A stretch of 5,268 bases of DNA from CAYSFE01 sp964430225 (GCA_964430225.1 CAYSFE010000029.1:1-5268), one strand, 5' to 3'; positions 1 to 5,268 are shown, counted from the stretch's first letter. Notes: generated by a model from the letters alone, not told the origin. Made by a program: numbers and translations.

Positions 1-16
1 ACATAACCAGACGCAT
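1..16 (-). CDS. Probable N-terminus of an unidentified gene running off the left edge
   Basis: Reading the minus strand toward the left edge, an ATG at 16-14 opens the frame M-R-L-V-M and is still open at base 1. The only support is promoter context: an extended -10 box (TGATATAAT, plus-strand 21-29) ends four bases before this ATG, the same arrangement as at the ABC-F gene at 1846. Five codons are too few to identify a product or prove coding. The second ATG (plus-strand 4-2) could be the true start if transcription begins inside the first ATG. If real, the gene is divergent from the CapA-family gene and shares the 17-188 intergenic region with it. Confidence 0.35.
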
Positions 17-20
17 GAAT

Positions 21-29
21 ATTATATCA
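21..29 (-). promoter_or_regulatory. Extended -10 promoter box for the left-edge minus-strand gene
   Basis: On the minus strand the bases read TGATATAAT, a perfect TATAAT hexamer (plus-strand 21-26) preceded by the TGn extension. No convincing -35 hexamer is found 16-18 bases upstream, which is usual for extended -10 promoters. Only four bases separate the hexamer from the ATG at 16, so the transcript would start within or just before the start codon. The same nine bases occur upstream of the ABC-F gene. Confidence 0.5.
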
Positions 30-101
30 CCTTTTATCTCAATTTGTAGGGAAATTAACCTGGGTCGTAATTAGTGGGATTTAGCCTTGGTTGCACCAGA
101 T

Positions 102-133
102 AAGACTTTTTGTATTAAAAAGGAGGTCTTTTT
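102..133 (+). terminator. Hairpin followed by a T-run; terminator- or attenuator-like
   Basis: AAGACTTTTT (102-111) can pair with AAAAA (117-121) and GTCTT (126-130), leaving GGAG (122-125) as a bulge. T residues continue to 133, which is terminator-like on the plus strand. A competing stem is also possible: AAAAAG (117-122) pairs perfectly with CTTTTT (128-133) around a GAGGT loop, so the two folds exclude each other. The stems are mostly A-T and therefore weak. No plus-strand gene is visible between base 1 and this point, so it would end either a small RNA or read-through from outside the window. It lies upstream of the predicted CapA transcription start and would not be in that mRNA. Confidence 0.35.
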
Positions 134-150
134 AGTCAGTTTACGAACTT

Positions 151-167
151 CCTATTACTTTTATAGG
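151..167. repeat. Short inverted repeat in the CapA upstream region
   Basis: CCTAT (151-155) and ATAGG (163-167) form a perfect 5-bp inverted repeat around a 7-base spacer. It covers the place where the -35 element of the CapA-gene promoter should lie, with its right arm ending 10 bases before the -10 box. An operator function is possible but unproven. A repeat this short can arise by chance in AT-rich DNA. Confidence 0.25.
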
Positions 168-177
168 TGCTTTATTG

Positions 178-183
178 TATAAA
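178..183 (+). promoter_or_regulatory. -10 box of the CapA-family gene (probably leaderless)
   Basis: TATAAA matches five of six bases of the -10 consensus and ends five bases before the ATG at 189. Transcription would begin at or next to the start codon. No purine-rich Shine-Dalgarno sequence lies between the box and the ATG. The bases 17 upstream (TTACTT, 155-160) are only a weak -35 match. Confidence 0.45.
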
Positions 184-188
184 TAATC

Positions 189-1286
189 ATGCGACTTCTC
201 AATACTAAAAATATCATACTTTTTCTTTTAATCCTTTCCATAATATTTGTAATGGGCCTTCTTGTCATATACTCAAAACCTATTAAAAAAACTGAAAGTA
301 TTACAAAAGGAGTATCAAGTTCCAGCATTGAAAGTAGTAGTGATACCTCAGAAGAAGAAATAGTATATGAAGACCCATATATTGAAGAATCTAGTTCTTC
401 AAGTATAGACCCTACATCTGATGGAAAGTTTAAGATACTTTTTACCGGAGATAATATGCTTGGAAGAAGTGTAGGGGAGAGAATTAGTAAAGGAGAGAAT
501 CCATATGTACATATGATGGAATTTCTTAAGTCATATGAGCTTGTATATATAAACTTTGAAACAAGTATGGGAGATAGTAAAGAAGGAAGTCCTCAAAAAG
601 GTAAGTCATATACATTTAAAGCTCCTCTTAGAACTATGGAAGTTCTTAAAGAGGCTAACATATCAATCCTGGGACTTGCCAATAATCATATTAGGGATTA
701 TGGAGCTAATCTCATTACTTCTATGATGACTAGATTTGATGAAAATGGATTCACACACTTTGGAGTCGGAAAGAATATTGAGGACGCATTTAAAGTAAAA
801 TATTTAGAATATGAAGGAACTAAGATAGCACTCTTTGGTGTTAATGCAATTGAAGGGGTATATAACAATGTAGGAAAGAGTACACCAGGTGCCGCATATT
901 TTGATGAAGGTAGAATTAAAACAGCCATTAAAGATGCTAGGACAAAAGCCGATTTTGTAATTGTATTTCCTCATTGGGGAACAGAGAGGAAAAAGACTAG
1001 TAATGAGTTTCAAGAAAAGTGGGGCAAGATATTTGTAGATAATGGAGCTGATCTAGTTATAGGGATGCATCCACACGTAATTCAAAATGTAGGAATATAC
1101 AAAGGGAAATATATTTACTACTCCCTAGGAAACTATGTATTTGAAGCTGATTCTGCGGTTGATACAGGGCTTAATGTTGAACTCTCAATAGAAGACAAAA
1201 AGATGAAACAGATAAAAGAATATACCGTTCAGATAAAAGACACCTTTCCAACTACAGTTACAGAAAGAAAAACTATTGAGCTTTAA
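189..1286 (+). CDS. CapA-family (PGA_cap) metallophosphatase-like protein, membrane-anchored
   Basis: The 365-residue product belongs to the CapA/PgsA-like family of the calcineurin-type phosphoesterase fold, best known from poly-gamma-glutamate capsule synthesis, though many members have no assigned substrate. Residues about 8-28 form one hydrophobic segment after a short basic N-terminus, with no obvious cleavage site or lipobox, so a signal anchor with the domain outside the membrane is likely. Residues about 36-78 are a Ser/Glu-rich low-complexity linker with three runs of four or five serines. The domain follows with expected family motifs: GDNMLGR (87-93; the family usually has GDVMLGR), NFE (122-124), ANNHIRDYG (164-172), PHWGTE (261-266), GMHPHV (292-297) and YSLGNYVF (311-318). 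The putative metal ligands Asp88, Asn166, His167, His262, His294 and His296 are all present. The ATG is chosen because the membrane segment follows it directly and a -10 box precedes it. No pgsB/pgsC-like neighbours are seen, so a capsule role is not supported; a cell-wall or surface role is inference. Confidence 0.9.
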   Translation: MRLLNTKNIILFLLILSIIFVMGLLVIYSKPIKKTESITKGVSSSSIESSSDTSEEEIVYEDPYIEESSSSSIDPTSDGKFKILFTGDNMLGRSVGERISKGENPYVHMMEFLKSYELVYINFETSMGDSKEGSPQKGKSYTFKAPLRTMEVLKEANISILGLANNHIRDYGANLITSMMTRFDENGFTHFGVGKNIEDAFKVKYLEYEGTKIALFGVNAIEGVYNNVGKSTPGAAYFDEGRIKTAIKDARTKADFVIVFPHWGTERKKTSNEFQEKWGKIFVDNGADLVIGMHPHVIQNVGIYKGKYIYYSLGNYVFEADSAVDTGLNVELSIEDKKMKQIKEYTVQIKDTFPTTVTERKTIEL

Positions 1287-1773
1287 TCTTAGAAGCCAAG
1301 TCTTTAAGTTTATCAAAGTCAGCCTTAGGTCCATCATTTGAACAGATATATCCCTCATATTTTTCAAAATATCCGTTATGATTTGAAGGCAATTGTTTCC
1401 ATTCACCCTTCTTTAAATATTCAGTACCATGCATAGGGAAAAGTTTAATATGTGCATGATTAATGCCAGTACCTTCCATGATAAGGCCAACTCTTCCAAC
1501 ATCAGGGAAATAGTTTACTAACATTTTTGAAACTTTCTTTGATATCAATATGAATTCTTTGAGATTATCATCATCCATTTCAAGCACGTCACTATAAAAA
1601 TGTTCTTTTGGAATTACAACTGTAAATCCTTCGGTATTAGGAAAGGGTGACAACCAAGCCATATATTTATCATCTTCATATATAAGTCCTTCTCCTAGGG
1701 GTTTCATATTTCCCTTAGCTATTTCACAAAATATACACTCCCCGTTATCAGTTGTATGTTTATATTTTTCCAT
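1273..1773 (-). CDS. HIT-family (histidine triad) nucleotide-binding protein with variant triad
   Basis: The 166-residue product is a HIT-superfamily protein, a family of nucleotide hydrolases and transferases acting on dinucleoside polyphosphates, AMP-lysine-like or other nucleotidyl substrates. The N-terminus has the CxxC half-site typical of zinc-containing members (CIFCEI, Cys13 and Cys16). The core strands follow (GFTVVIPKEHF, 49-59), then NHAHIKLFP at 105-113. The canonical triad is His-x-His-x-His; here it is His106-Ala-His108-Ile-Lys110, so the presumed nucleophile (the middle His) is kept and the third His is Lys. The protein is longer than the usual 110-140 residues because of about 45 extra C-terminal residues. 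The ATG at 1773 is preferred over an upstream TTG (1794), because the TTG lies upstream of a -10 box at 1781-1786. The gene overlaps the end of the CapA gene by 14 bases tail to tail and is divergent from the ABC-F gene. The cytoplasmic substrate is unknown. Confidence 0.9.
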   Translation of the reverse strand: MEKYKHTTDNGECIFCEIAKGNMKPLGEGLIYEDDKYMAWLSPFPNTEGFTVVIPKEHFYSDVLEMDDDNLKEFILISKKVSKMLVNYFPDVGRVGLIMEGTGINHAHIKLFPMHGTEYLKKGEWKQLPSNHNGYFEKYEGYICSNDGPKADFDKLKDLASKIKAQ

Positions 1774-1780
1774 ATTCGAG

Positions 1781-1809
1781 ATTATACCTTCCAAAAAGAG
1801 TCACTACAA
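1781..1809 (-). promoter_or_regulatory. Promoter of the HIT gene (-35/-10, probably leaderless)
   Basis: On the minus strand a perfect TATAAT (plus-strand 1781-1786) follows TTGTAG (1804-1809, a partial -35 match) with the ideal 17-base spacer. Seven bases separate the -10 box from the ATG at 1773, so the expected transcription start falls on the A of the ATG. A GGAAGG run lies upstream of the -10 box, 13 or more bases from the ATG, and would not be in the mRNA, so it is unlikely to act as a ribosome binding site. Confidence 0.6.
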
Positions 1810-1830
1810 ATGAGAAATATATGTTTTGTT

Positions 1831-1839
1831 TGATATAAT
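1831..1839 (+). promoter_or_regulatory. Extended -10 promoter of the ABC-F gene (probably leaderless)
   Basis: TGATATAAT combines a TGn extension with a perfect -10 hexamer (1834-1839) and ends six bases before the ATG at 1846. No good -35 sequence is present at 17 bases (TGAGAA, 1811-1816). The AAAGG just before the ATG has no spacer and cannot act as a normal Shine-Dalgarno site. With the HIT promoter it makes a compact 72-bp divergent control region; the two -35 positions interleave near 1804-1816, so the polymerases may compete. Confidence 0.55.
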
Positions 1840-1845
1840 GAAAGG

Positions 1846-3519
1846 ATGTTACTTTCAATTTCTAATCTAACAAAAAGTATTGGTGCAAAAGATCTATACA
1901 AAGAGTTAACTCTTAATATAGATGATAATGATAAAGTCGGGTTTATCGGTCGTAATGGTACTGGTAAAACTACTTTGTTTAGAATTGTTATGGGTGAAGA
2001 TAAAGACTTTAAAGGATTTATCTCTATCCCTAATGGAAAGGTTGTTGTTCAAACAGAACAGGAGCATAGTTTGAATGGAGACATTACTCCTTTAGAGTAT
2101 GTACTCTCTGCAGTTCCTAAATACAAAGAACTAAAAAAGATAATTACAGACTATGAAGAAAGTGGAAGTAGTGAAGTAGAGGCCATTGGAATATATACAG
2201 ATGCTGTGATGCAGTTTTCAGAATTTGGATACTACACTATCGAAGATGAAATACTTTTAGAACTAGATAGTTTTGGATTAACACTAGATCAGGTAATTTC
2301 TCCAATAAAGAATTTATCAGGAGGAGAGAAAAGGTTCGTTGAATTAGCTAAGGTCATATTTTCAAATGCTGATTTAGCCTTAATAGATGAGCCAACAAAT
2401 CACATGGACTATATCGGTAAAGCTAAGTTCATAGAATGGTTAGCAGGCTACAAAAAGGGAGTAATTGTCATTACTCATGATAGAGATGTACTTCAAGTTG
2501 TGAATAAGATCATAGAGCTTAATAACCATAAGATAAAAGTATTTAAAGGTAGCTATGAAGACTATCTATCTCAAAATGCAAATAACACATTAACCTCTAT
2601 TAGAAAATATCAAGAAGGTCTTAAACTCATAGAGCAATACAAAGCTCAGATGCTTACATTTCAAGCTAAGATTAGTTATGGAGGATCCGCAATTGCTCAA
2701 AGAGATAAGTTTAAAAGACTTTGGGAAGAAGCTAAGGCAAATACTGTAAAACCTAGTTTTTGGATTGATGAAGAGAGTCTAGGGAATATGGATGAAGAAA
2801 TTACGGATACATATGAGACATATAAGTCCCGTGCTTTAGGTATGAATCTTAAGTCAGATTTTAAATCAAACTCTAAAGTCAGAAAGATTGGAAACCTTGA
2901 ATTACTTAAAGTAGAAAATCTAACTTTTGGATATACCAAGGATAAAATACTTCTTAAAGACTTAAATTTAACAATAGCATATGGAGACAGATTACATATA
3001 AAGGGAAGAAATGGGGTTGGTAAAAGCACGTTCTTAAAACTTTTAATAGAAAAATATTTAGGGAGTGATAAGTATAAACTTAAAAGTGGATCTATTGAAT
3101 GGTCTCCTAAAGCAGTACTTGGTGTATATGAACAAGAAGTAGGAACAAAATATTTTGAATATACCCTAGAAGCATATATATATGAAATATATGCCATAAA
3201 TAGAGCTGAGATGAATGATCAAAAGATGAGAAGGATACTTTCTCAATATCTTTTTGATCCAGTAATAGATAAGACGCTACAAATAAAACATGCATCAGGG
3301 GGACAGAAGGCAAGACTACAGATAATTAAAATGCTAGTTAATAATCCTAATATTATCATCTTAGATGAGCCTACAAACCATCTTGACTTACCATCTATTG
3401 AAGAAACAGAAAAAGCTTTAATTGATTATGAAGGAGCAATAATATATGTATCTCATGACAAAGCTTTTGTGAGTAAAATCGGTGGAGAAGTTATGTCGTT
3501 TGGAGTAGAGAAGGAGTAA
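1846..3519 (+). CDS. ABC-F family twin-ATPase protein (ribosome-associated)
   Basis: The 557-residue product has two ABC ATPase domains and no membrane segment, the hallmark of ABC-F proteins, which bind the ribosomal E site to regulate translation, resolve stalls or protect against antibiotics. Domain 1 carries Walker A GRNGTGKT (35-42), signature LSGGE (157-161), Walker B with LIDEPTNH (179-186) and switch His211. Domain 2 carries Walker A GRNGVGKS (387-394), signature ASGGQ (483-487, Ala for the usual Leu), ILDEPTNHLD (505-514) and His537. Both catalytic glutamates (182 and 508) are intact. The linker of roughly 240-350 contains the helical P-site-tRNA-interaction region with a basic stretch near AQRDKFKRLWEEAK (284-297). 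It then has about 50 extra residues starting with FWIDEES (305-311), making it longer than the roughly 80-residue linker of EttA-type members. Which subfamily it belongs to, and whether it confers resistance, cannot be told from the sequence alone. It is divergent from the HIT gene and convergent with the ASCH gene, whose stop codon it abuts. Confidence 0.92.
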   Translation: MLLSISNLTKSIGAKDLYKELTLNIDDNDKVGFIGRNGTGKTTLFRIVMGEDKDFKGFISIPNGKVVVQTEQEHSLNGDITPLEYVLSAVPKYKELKKIITDYEESGSSEVEAIGIYTDAVMQFSEFGYYTIEDEILLELDSFGLTLDQVISPIKNLSGGEKRFVELAKVIFSNADLALIDEPTNHMDYIGKAKFIEWLAGYKKGVIVITHDRDVLQVVNKIIELNNHKIKVFKGSYEDYLSQNANNTLTSIRKYQEGLKLIEQYKAQMLTFQAKISYGGSAIAQRDKFKRLWEEAKANTVKPSFWIDEESLGNMDEEITDTYETYKSRALGMNLKSDFKSNSKVRKIGNLELLKVENLTFGYTKDKILLKDLNLTIAYGDRLHIKGRNGVGKSTFLKLLIEKYLGSDKYKLKSGSIEWSPKAVLGVYEQEVGTKYFEYTLEAYIYEIYAINRAEMNDQKMRRILSQYLFDPVIDKTLQIKHASGGQKARLQIIKMLVNNPNIIILDEPTNHLDLPSIEETEKALIDYEGAIIYVSHDKAFVSKIGGEVMSFGVEKE

Positions 3520-3948
3520 TTAAATCCTAATCTCATTTATATCCCTAACACTTATCCATGCACTCATATTGCCATAACCCTTCTTGTTTATCTTGAATGG
3601 ATTGATATGTTTAACAGAAGAAAGAAACATAAGAACACAGAATTTCTTGTCTTTGACTGATAAAAAGAAATTATCCAAATCCTTTTCATGTATCCCAATA
3701 TCTTTCCCATATGTATTTAGAATCTCTCTAATTTTCTTTTCGTTGAGTTCATTAAATTGAATGACTTTTGTAACTTTAGAAGTTAAAGTCACATCTTTCC
3801 CAGACTTTTTGAAATATATCTGATCATTTAGTTTAACTGTGTCATATGGGGACCTCTTGAATTTATACCACCTAGACTCAATAGCTTTCTCTCCATTTTC
3901 AATCTTTTCTAAGAAACCATTGTTTTTCATAATGGCTAGATGGTCCAT
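3520..3948 (-). CDS. ASCH-domain protein (PUA-like fold, probable RNA binding)
   Basis: The 142-residue product is a single-domain ASCH protein, a PUA-related beta-barrel family linked to RNA binding and, in some members, ribonuclease activity. The diagnostic GxKxxExR motif is exact: GEKAIESR at residues 19-26. Next come KLNDQIYFKKSG (39-50), where this fold usually has a 'GD.I.F' strand, and a C-terminal PFKINKKGYGNMSAWISV block, like that of small stand-alone ASCH proteins. An upstream in-frame ATG at 4005 would add 19 residues and overlap the exporter gene by 56 bases. I prefer the ATG at 3948 because the conserved domain begins there and it sits one base after the exporter's TAA (TAAaATG), a classic arrangement for translational coupling. 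No good Shine-Dalgarno site precedes it, which supports re-initiation. It is probably co-transcribed with the exporter. The link to transport is unknown and may only reflect operon packing. Confidence 0.82.
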   Translation of the reverse strand: MDHLAIMKNNGFLEKIENGEKAIESRWYKFKRSPYDTVKLNDQIYFKKSGKDVTLTSKVTKVIQFNELNEKKIREILNTYGKDIGIHEKDLDNFFLSVKDKKFCVLMFLSSVKHINPFKINKKGYGNMSAWISVRDINEIRI

Positions 3949-3949
3949 T

Positions 3950-5268
3950 TTACTTAACAAAGAAACCTTCTGATTGAATCTTCCATAAAGATGCATATCT
4001 ACCATTTAATTCTAACAGCTCTTTATGTTTTCCTTGTTCTATTATCTTTCTATTTTCCATTACATATATTCTGTCACAGTGAACTATAGTAGACAGCCTA
4101 TGTGCAATTATGAGTGTAGTCTTTTCATGTGTTAATTCATTTAGTGCTGTGTGTATTGCTTTCTCGCTTTCTGAATCTAGTTGTGATGTTGCTTCATCAA
4201 AGATAATTACTTTAGGGTCTCTAACAAAAAGTCTTGCAATTGCTAGCCTTTGTCTTTGTCCTCCTGATAATTTGATTCCTCTTTCCCCAACAATAGAGTC
4301 ATATTTTTCTGGTAAGCTTTCAATAAAGTTTGATAACTTAGCTTTCTCACATGCTCTCTTAGCTATAGCTAACAGTTCTTCTTTATTTAAATCTTCTTTC
4401 TCAACGCCATATGTGACATTGAATAGTAACGTGTCGTTAAACATGACTGGATCTTGGGGAACTATCCCTATTAGCTTTCTTAAGTCTTCTTCAGATATAT
4501 CTAATATATTTACACCACTAATATTAATCACTCCAGACTTTGGTAAGTAATATCGAAGTAAAAGTTTTATTAGGGTAGATTTACCTGCTCCCGATTCTCC
4601 AACTAGAGCAATTTTAGAATATTTGGGAACAGACAAACTTACATTTGATACTGCTTCAATTCCATTTGAATACACAAAATCAACATTATCTACTTCAATG
4701 TCGCTAATATCCTTAGGTAATTCTTTGGTAATGGAAGGAATATATTTAGAAGGTTTTAGACTTAATAGGTTTGCAACTTCTTTAAAGTAGTAAGTATTTT
4801 TGAATATGTTTCTAAATCCATATACCAAGTGATTTAGTTTAGTACTAAAACTAAATGAGAATCCCATGACGATTACAAACTGAGATATATTTAGTACTCC
4901 ATTTTTAAAATCTAGATAGAGAAGTATAGAGTTAACAGCTATTATTAGTGCTGTTCCAAATCCACTTGAGAAATCTATGGCCCTAAAACTTACTGAGTAT
5001 CTGTCTTCATTCTTTGTGAGTAATGATAAAAGTTTTCCTAAGAGTTTAAGTTCAAACTTTTCTTTCCCAAATGATTTAATAGTTTCAAATGCAATGAGAC
5101 CATCGGCCACACGTGCCAAGTAATCGGTCTTAACTCTATCTGCTTCAGTTCTCGCCTTTATATTTATTCTAATAGCAATTAAGAAGGGGATAACTCCAAG
5201 TAATACGATGATAAATATACTGATTCCATATTTAGGAGCTGTAAAGAAAAGATATCCTGTTACAAGAA
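3950..5268 (-). CDS. ABC exporter, fused membrane and ATPase domains (5' end outside window)
   Basis: The open frame runs from the right edge to a TAA at 3952-3950 and gives 438 residues; a full-length half-transporter of this type has about 580-600, so roughly 150 N-terminal residues with the first membrane helices are missing. Visible membrane segments, numbered from the edge, are about 14-33, 104-119 and 125-142. The cytoplasmic stretch ARVADGLIAFETIKSFGKE near residues 51-69 resembles the coupling region of MsbA/ATM1-type exporters. The ATPase domain is complete: Walker A GESGAGKST (223-231), Q-loop PQDP with Gln271, signature LSGGQ (333-337), Walker B VIIFDEAT (353-360) with catalytic Glu358, D-loop SQLD and switch His389. 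It should act as a homo- or heterodimeric ATP-driven exporter in the cytoplasmic membrane. The substrate (lipid, peptide, drug or thiol compound) cannot be assigned. A TTG at 5119 is an internal Leu codon, not the start. Confidence 0.92.
   Translation of the reverse strand, partial: LVTGYLFFTAPKYGISIFIIVLLGVIPFLIAIRINIKARTEADRVKTDYLARVADGLIAFETIKSFGKEKFELKLLGKLLSLLTKNEDRYSVSFRAIDFSSGFGTALIIAVNSILLYLDFKNGVLNISQFVIVMGFSFSFSTKLNHLVYGFRNIFKNTYYFKEVANLLSLKPSKYIPSITKELPKDISDIEVDNVDFVYSNGIEAVSNVSLSVPKYSKIALVGESGAGKSTLIKLLLRYYLPKSGVINISGVNILDISEEDLRKLIGIVPQDPVMFNDTLLFNVTYGVEKEDLNKEELLAIAKRACEKAKLSNFIESLPEKYDSIVGERGIKLSGGQRQRLAIARLFVRDPKVIIFDEATSQLDSESEKAIHTALNELTHEKTTLIIAHRLSTIVHCDRIYVMENRKIIEQGKHKELLELNGRYASLWKIQSEGFFVK

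Noticed and set aside
15..74. Nineteen-codon plus-strand frame starting MNIISPF
   Set aside because: No Shine-Dalgarno site or promoter precedes it, it overlaps a better minus-strand promoter box, and it has no recognisable features.
85..100. tRNA-like 3' end (GCACCA at 93-98)
   Set aside because: No T-arm GGTTCGA-type sequence, anticodon arm or matching acceptor stem was found upstream.
698..1013. Minus-strand frames inside the CapA-family gene
   Set aside because: Antisense to conserved CapA motifs with no recognisable domain or start context of their own.
1774..1794. TTG at 1794 as the HIT gene start, adding seven residues
   Set aside because: The TTG lies upstream of a perfect TATAAT (1781-1786, minus) with a well-spaced -35-like element, so it would not be transcribed from that promoter; the ATG at 1773 fits and HIT homology begins after it.
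2697..3313. Minus-strand open frames inside the ABC-F gene (2697-3197 and 3107-3313)
   Set aside because: They lie wholly antisense to a conserved ATPase gene, show no domain motifs and have the composition expected of shadow frames.
3949..4005. ATG at 4005 as the ASCH gene start
   Set aside because: It would overlap the exporter's coding sequence by 56 bases and add residues outside the recognisable ASCH domain; the ATG at 3948 is one base after the exporter stop.
4006..4017. Extended -10-like TGTTAGAAT on the minus strand, ending three bases before the ATG at 4005
   Set aside because: It is produced by the Leu-Leu-Glu-Leu-Asn codons of the exporter's C-terminus and has no supporting -35; coincidence is more likely. 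An internal promoter for the ASCH gene is not excluded.
4110..4550. Plus-strand 146-codon frame antisense to the exporter ATPase domain
   Set aside because: The opposite strand encodes complete Walker A, LSGGQ, Walker B and switch-His motifs; this Ser/Leu-rich frame is its shadow.
1..5268. CRISPR array, insertion sequence, toxin-antitoxin pair or defence operon
   Set aside because: No repeat-spacer pattern, transposase motif, terminal inverted repeats or defence-domain combination was seen; the five genes are ordinary families.

Overview
The window is AT-rich (about one third GC by eye) and tightly packed. It holds four complete protein genes, one gene cut by the right edge, and probably the first few codons of a gene running off the left edge. 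All five readable genes end in TAA or TAG, encode Trp as TGG and need no recoding of TGA, so the standard bacterial code fits; this argues against Mollicutes and the UGA-recoding Gracilibacteria/Absconditabacteria. The compact layout, AT-rich codon choice (AGA, ATA), near absence of usable Shine-Dalgarno sites and gene content (CapA-like, HIT, ABC-F, ASCH and ABC exporter proteins) would suit a small-genome lineage such as a Patescibacteria/CPR member. That placement is inference, and another low-GC bacterium is possible.

Layout. Positions 1-16 are the likely start of a minus-strand gene. Positions 17-188 are an intergenic region with outward-facing promoter boxes at both ends and, between them, a hairpin followed by a T-run plus a short inverted repeat. 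189-1286 (+) is a membrane-anchored CapA-family protein. 1273-1773 (-) is a HIT-family protein whose last 14 bases overlap the CapA end tail to tail. 1774-1845 is a 72-bp divergent promoter region. 1846-3519 (+) is an ABC-F twin-ATPase translation factor. It abuts, with no base between, the stop of 3520-3948 (-), an ASCH-domain protein. 3950-5268 (-) is the C-terminal part of an ABC exporter, separated from the ASCH start by one base and evidently in one operon with it.

The genes do not form an obvious pathway: they are envelope (CapA-like), nucleotide-related (HIT), ribosome-related (ABC-F), probable RNA-related (ASCH) and transport (ABC exporter) functions. No mobile element, CRISPR, tRNA or rRNA was recognised, and I see no clear evidence of a new multi-gene system. 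The most informative signal is regulatory. All four starts that follow an intergenic region have a TATAAT-like box ending only 4-7 bases before the ATG, two of them the identical extended -10 TGATATAAT. This predicts leaderless mRNAs. The second point of interest is the unexplained, relatively GC-rich and structured stretch at about 55-135.
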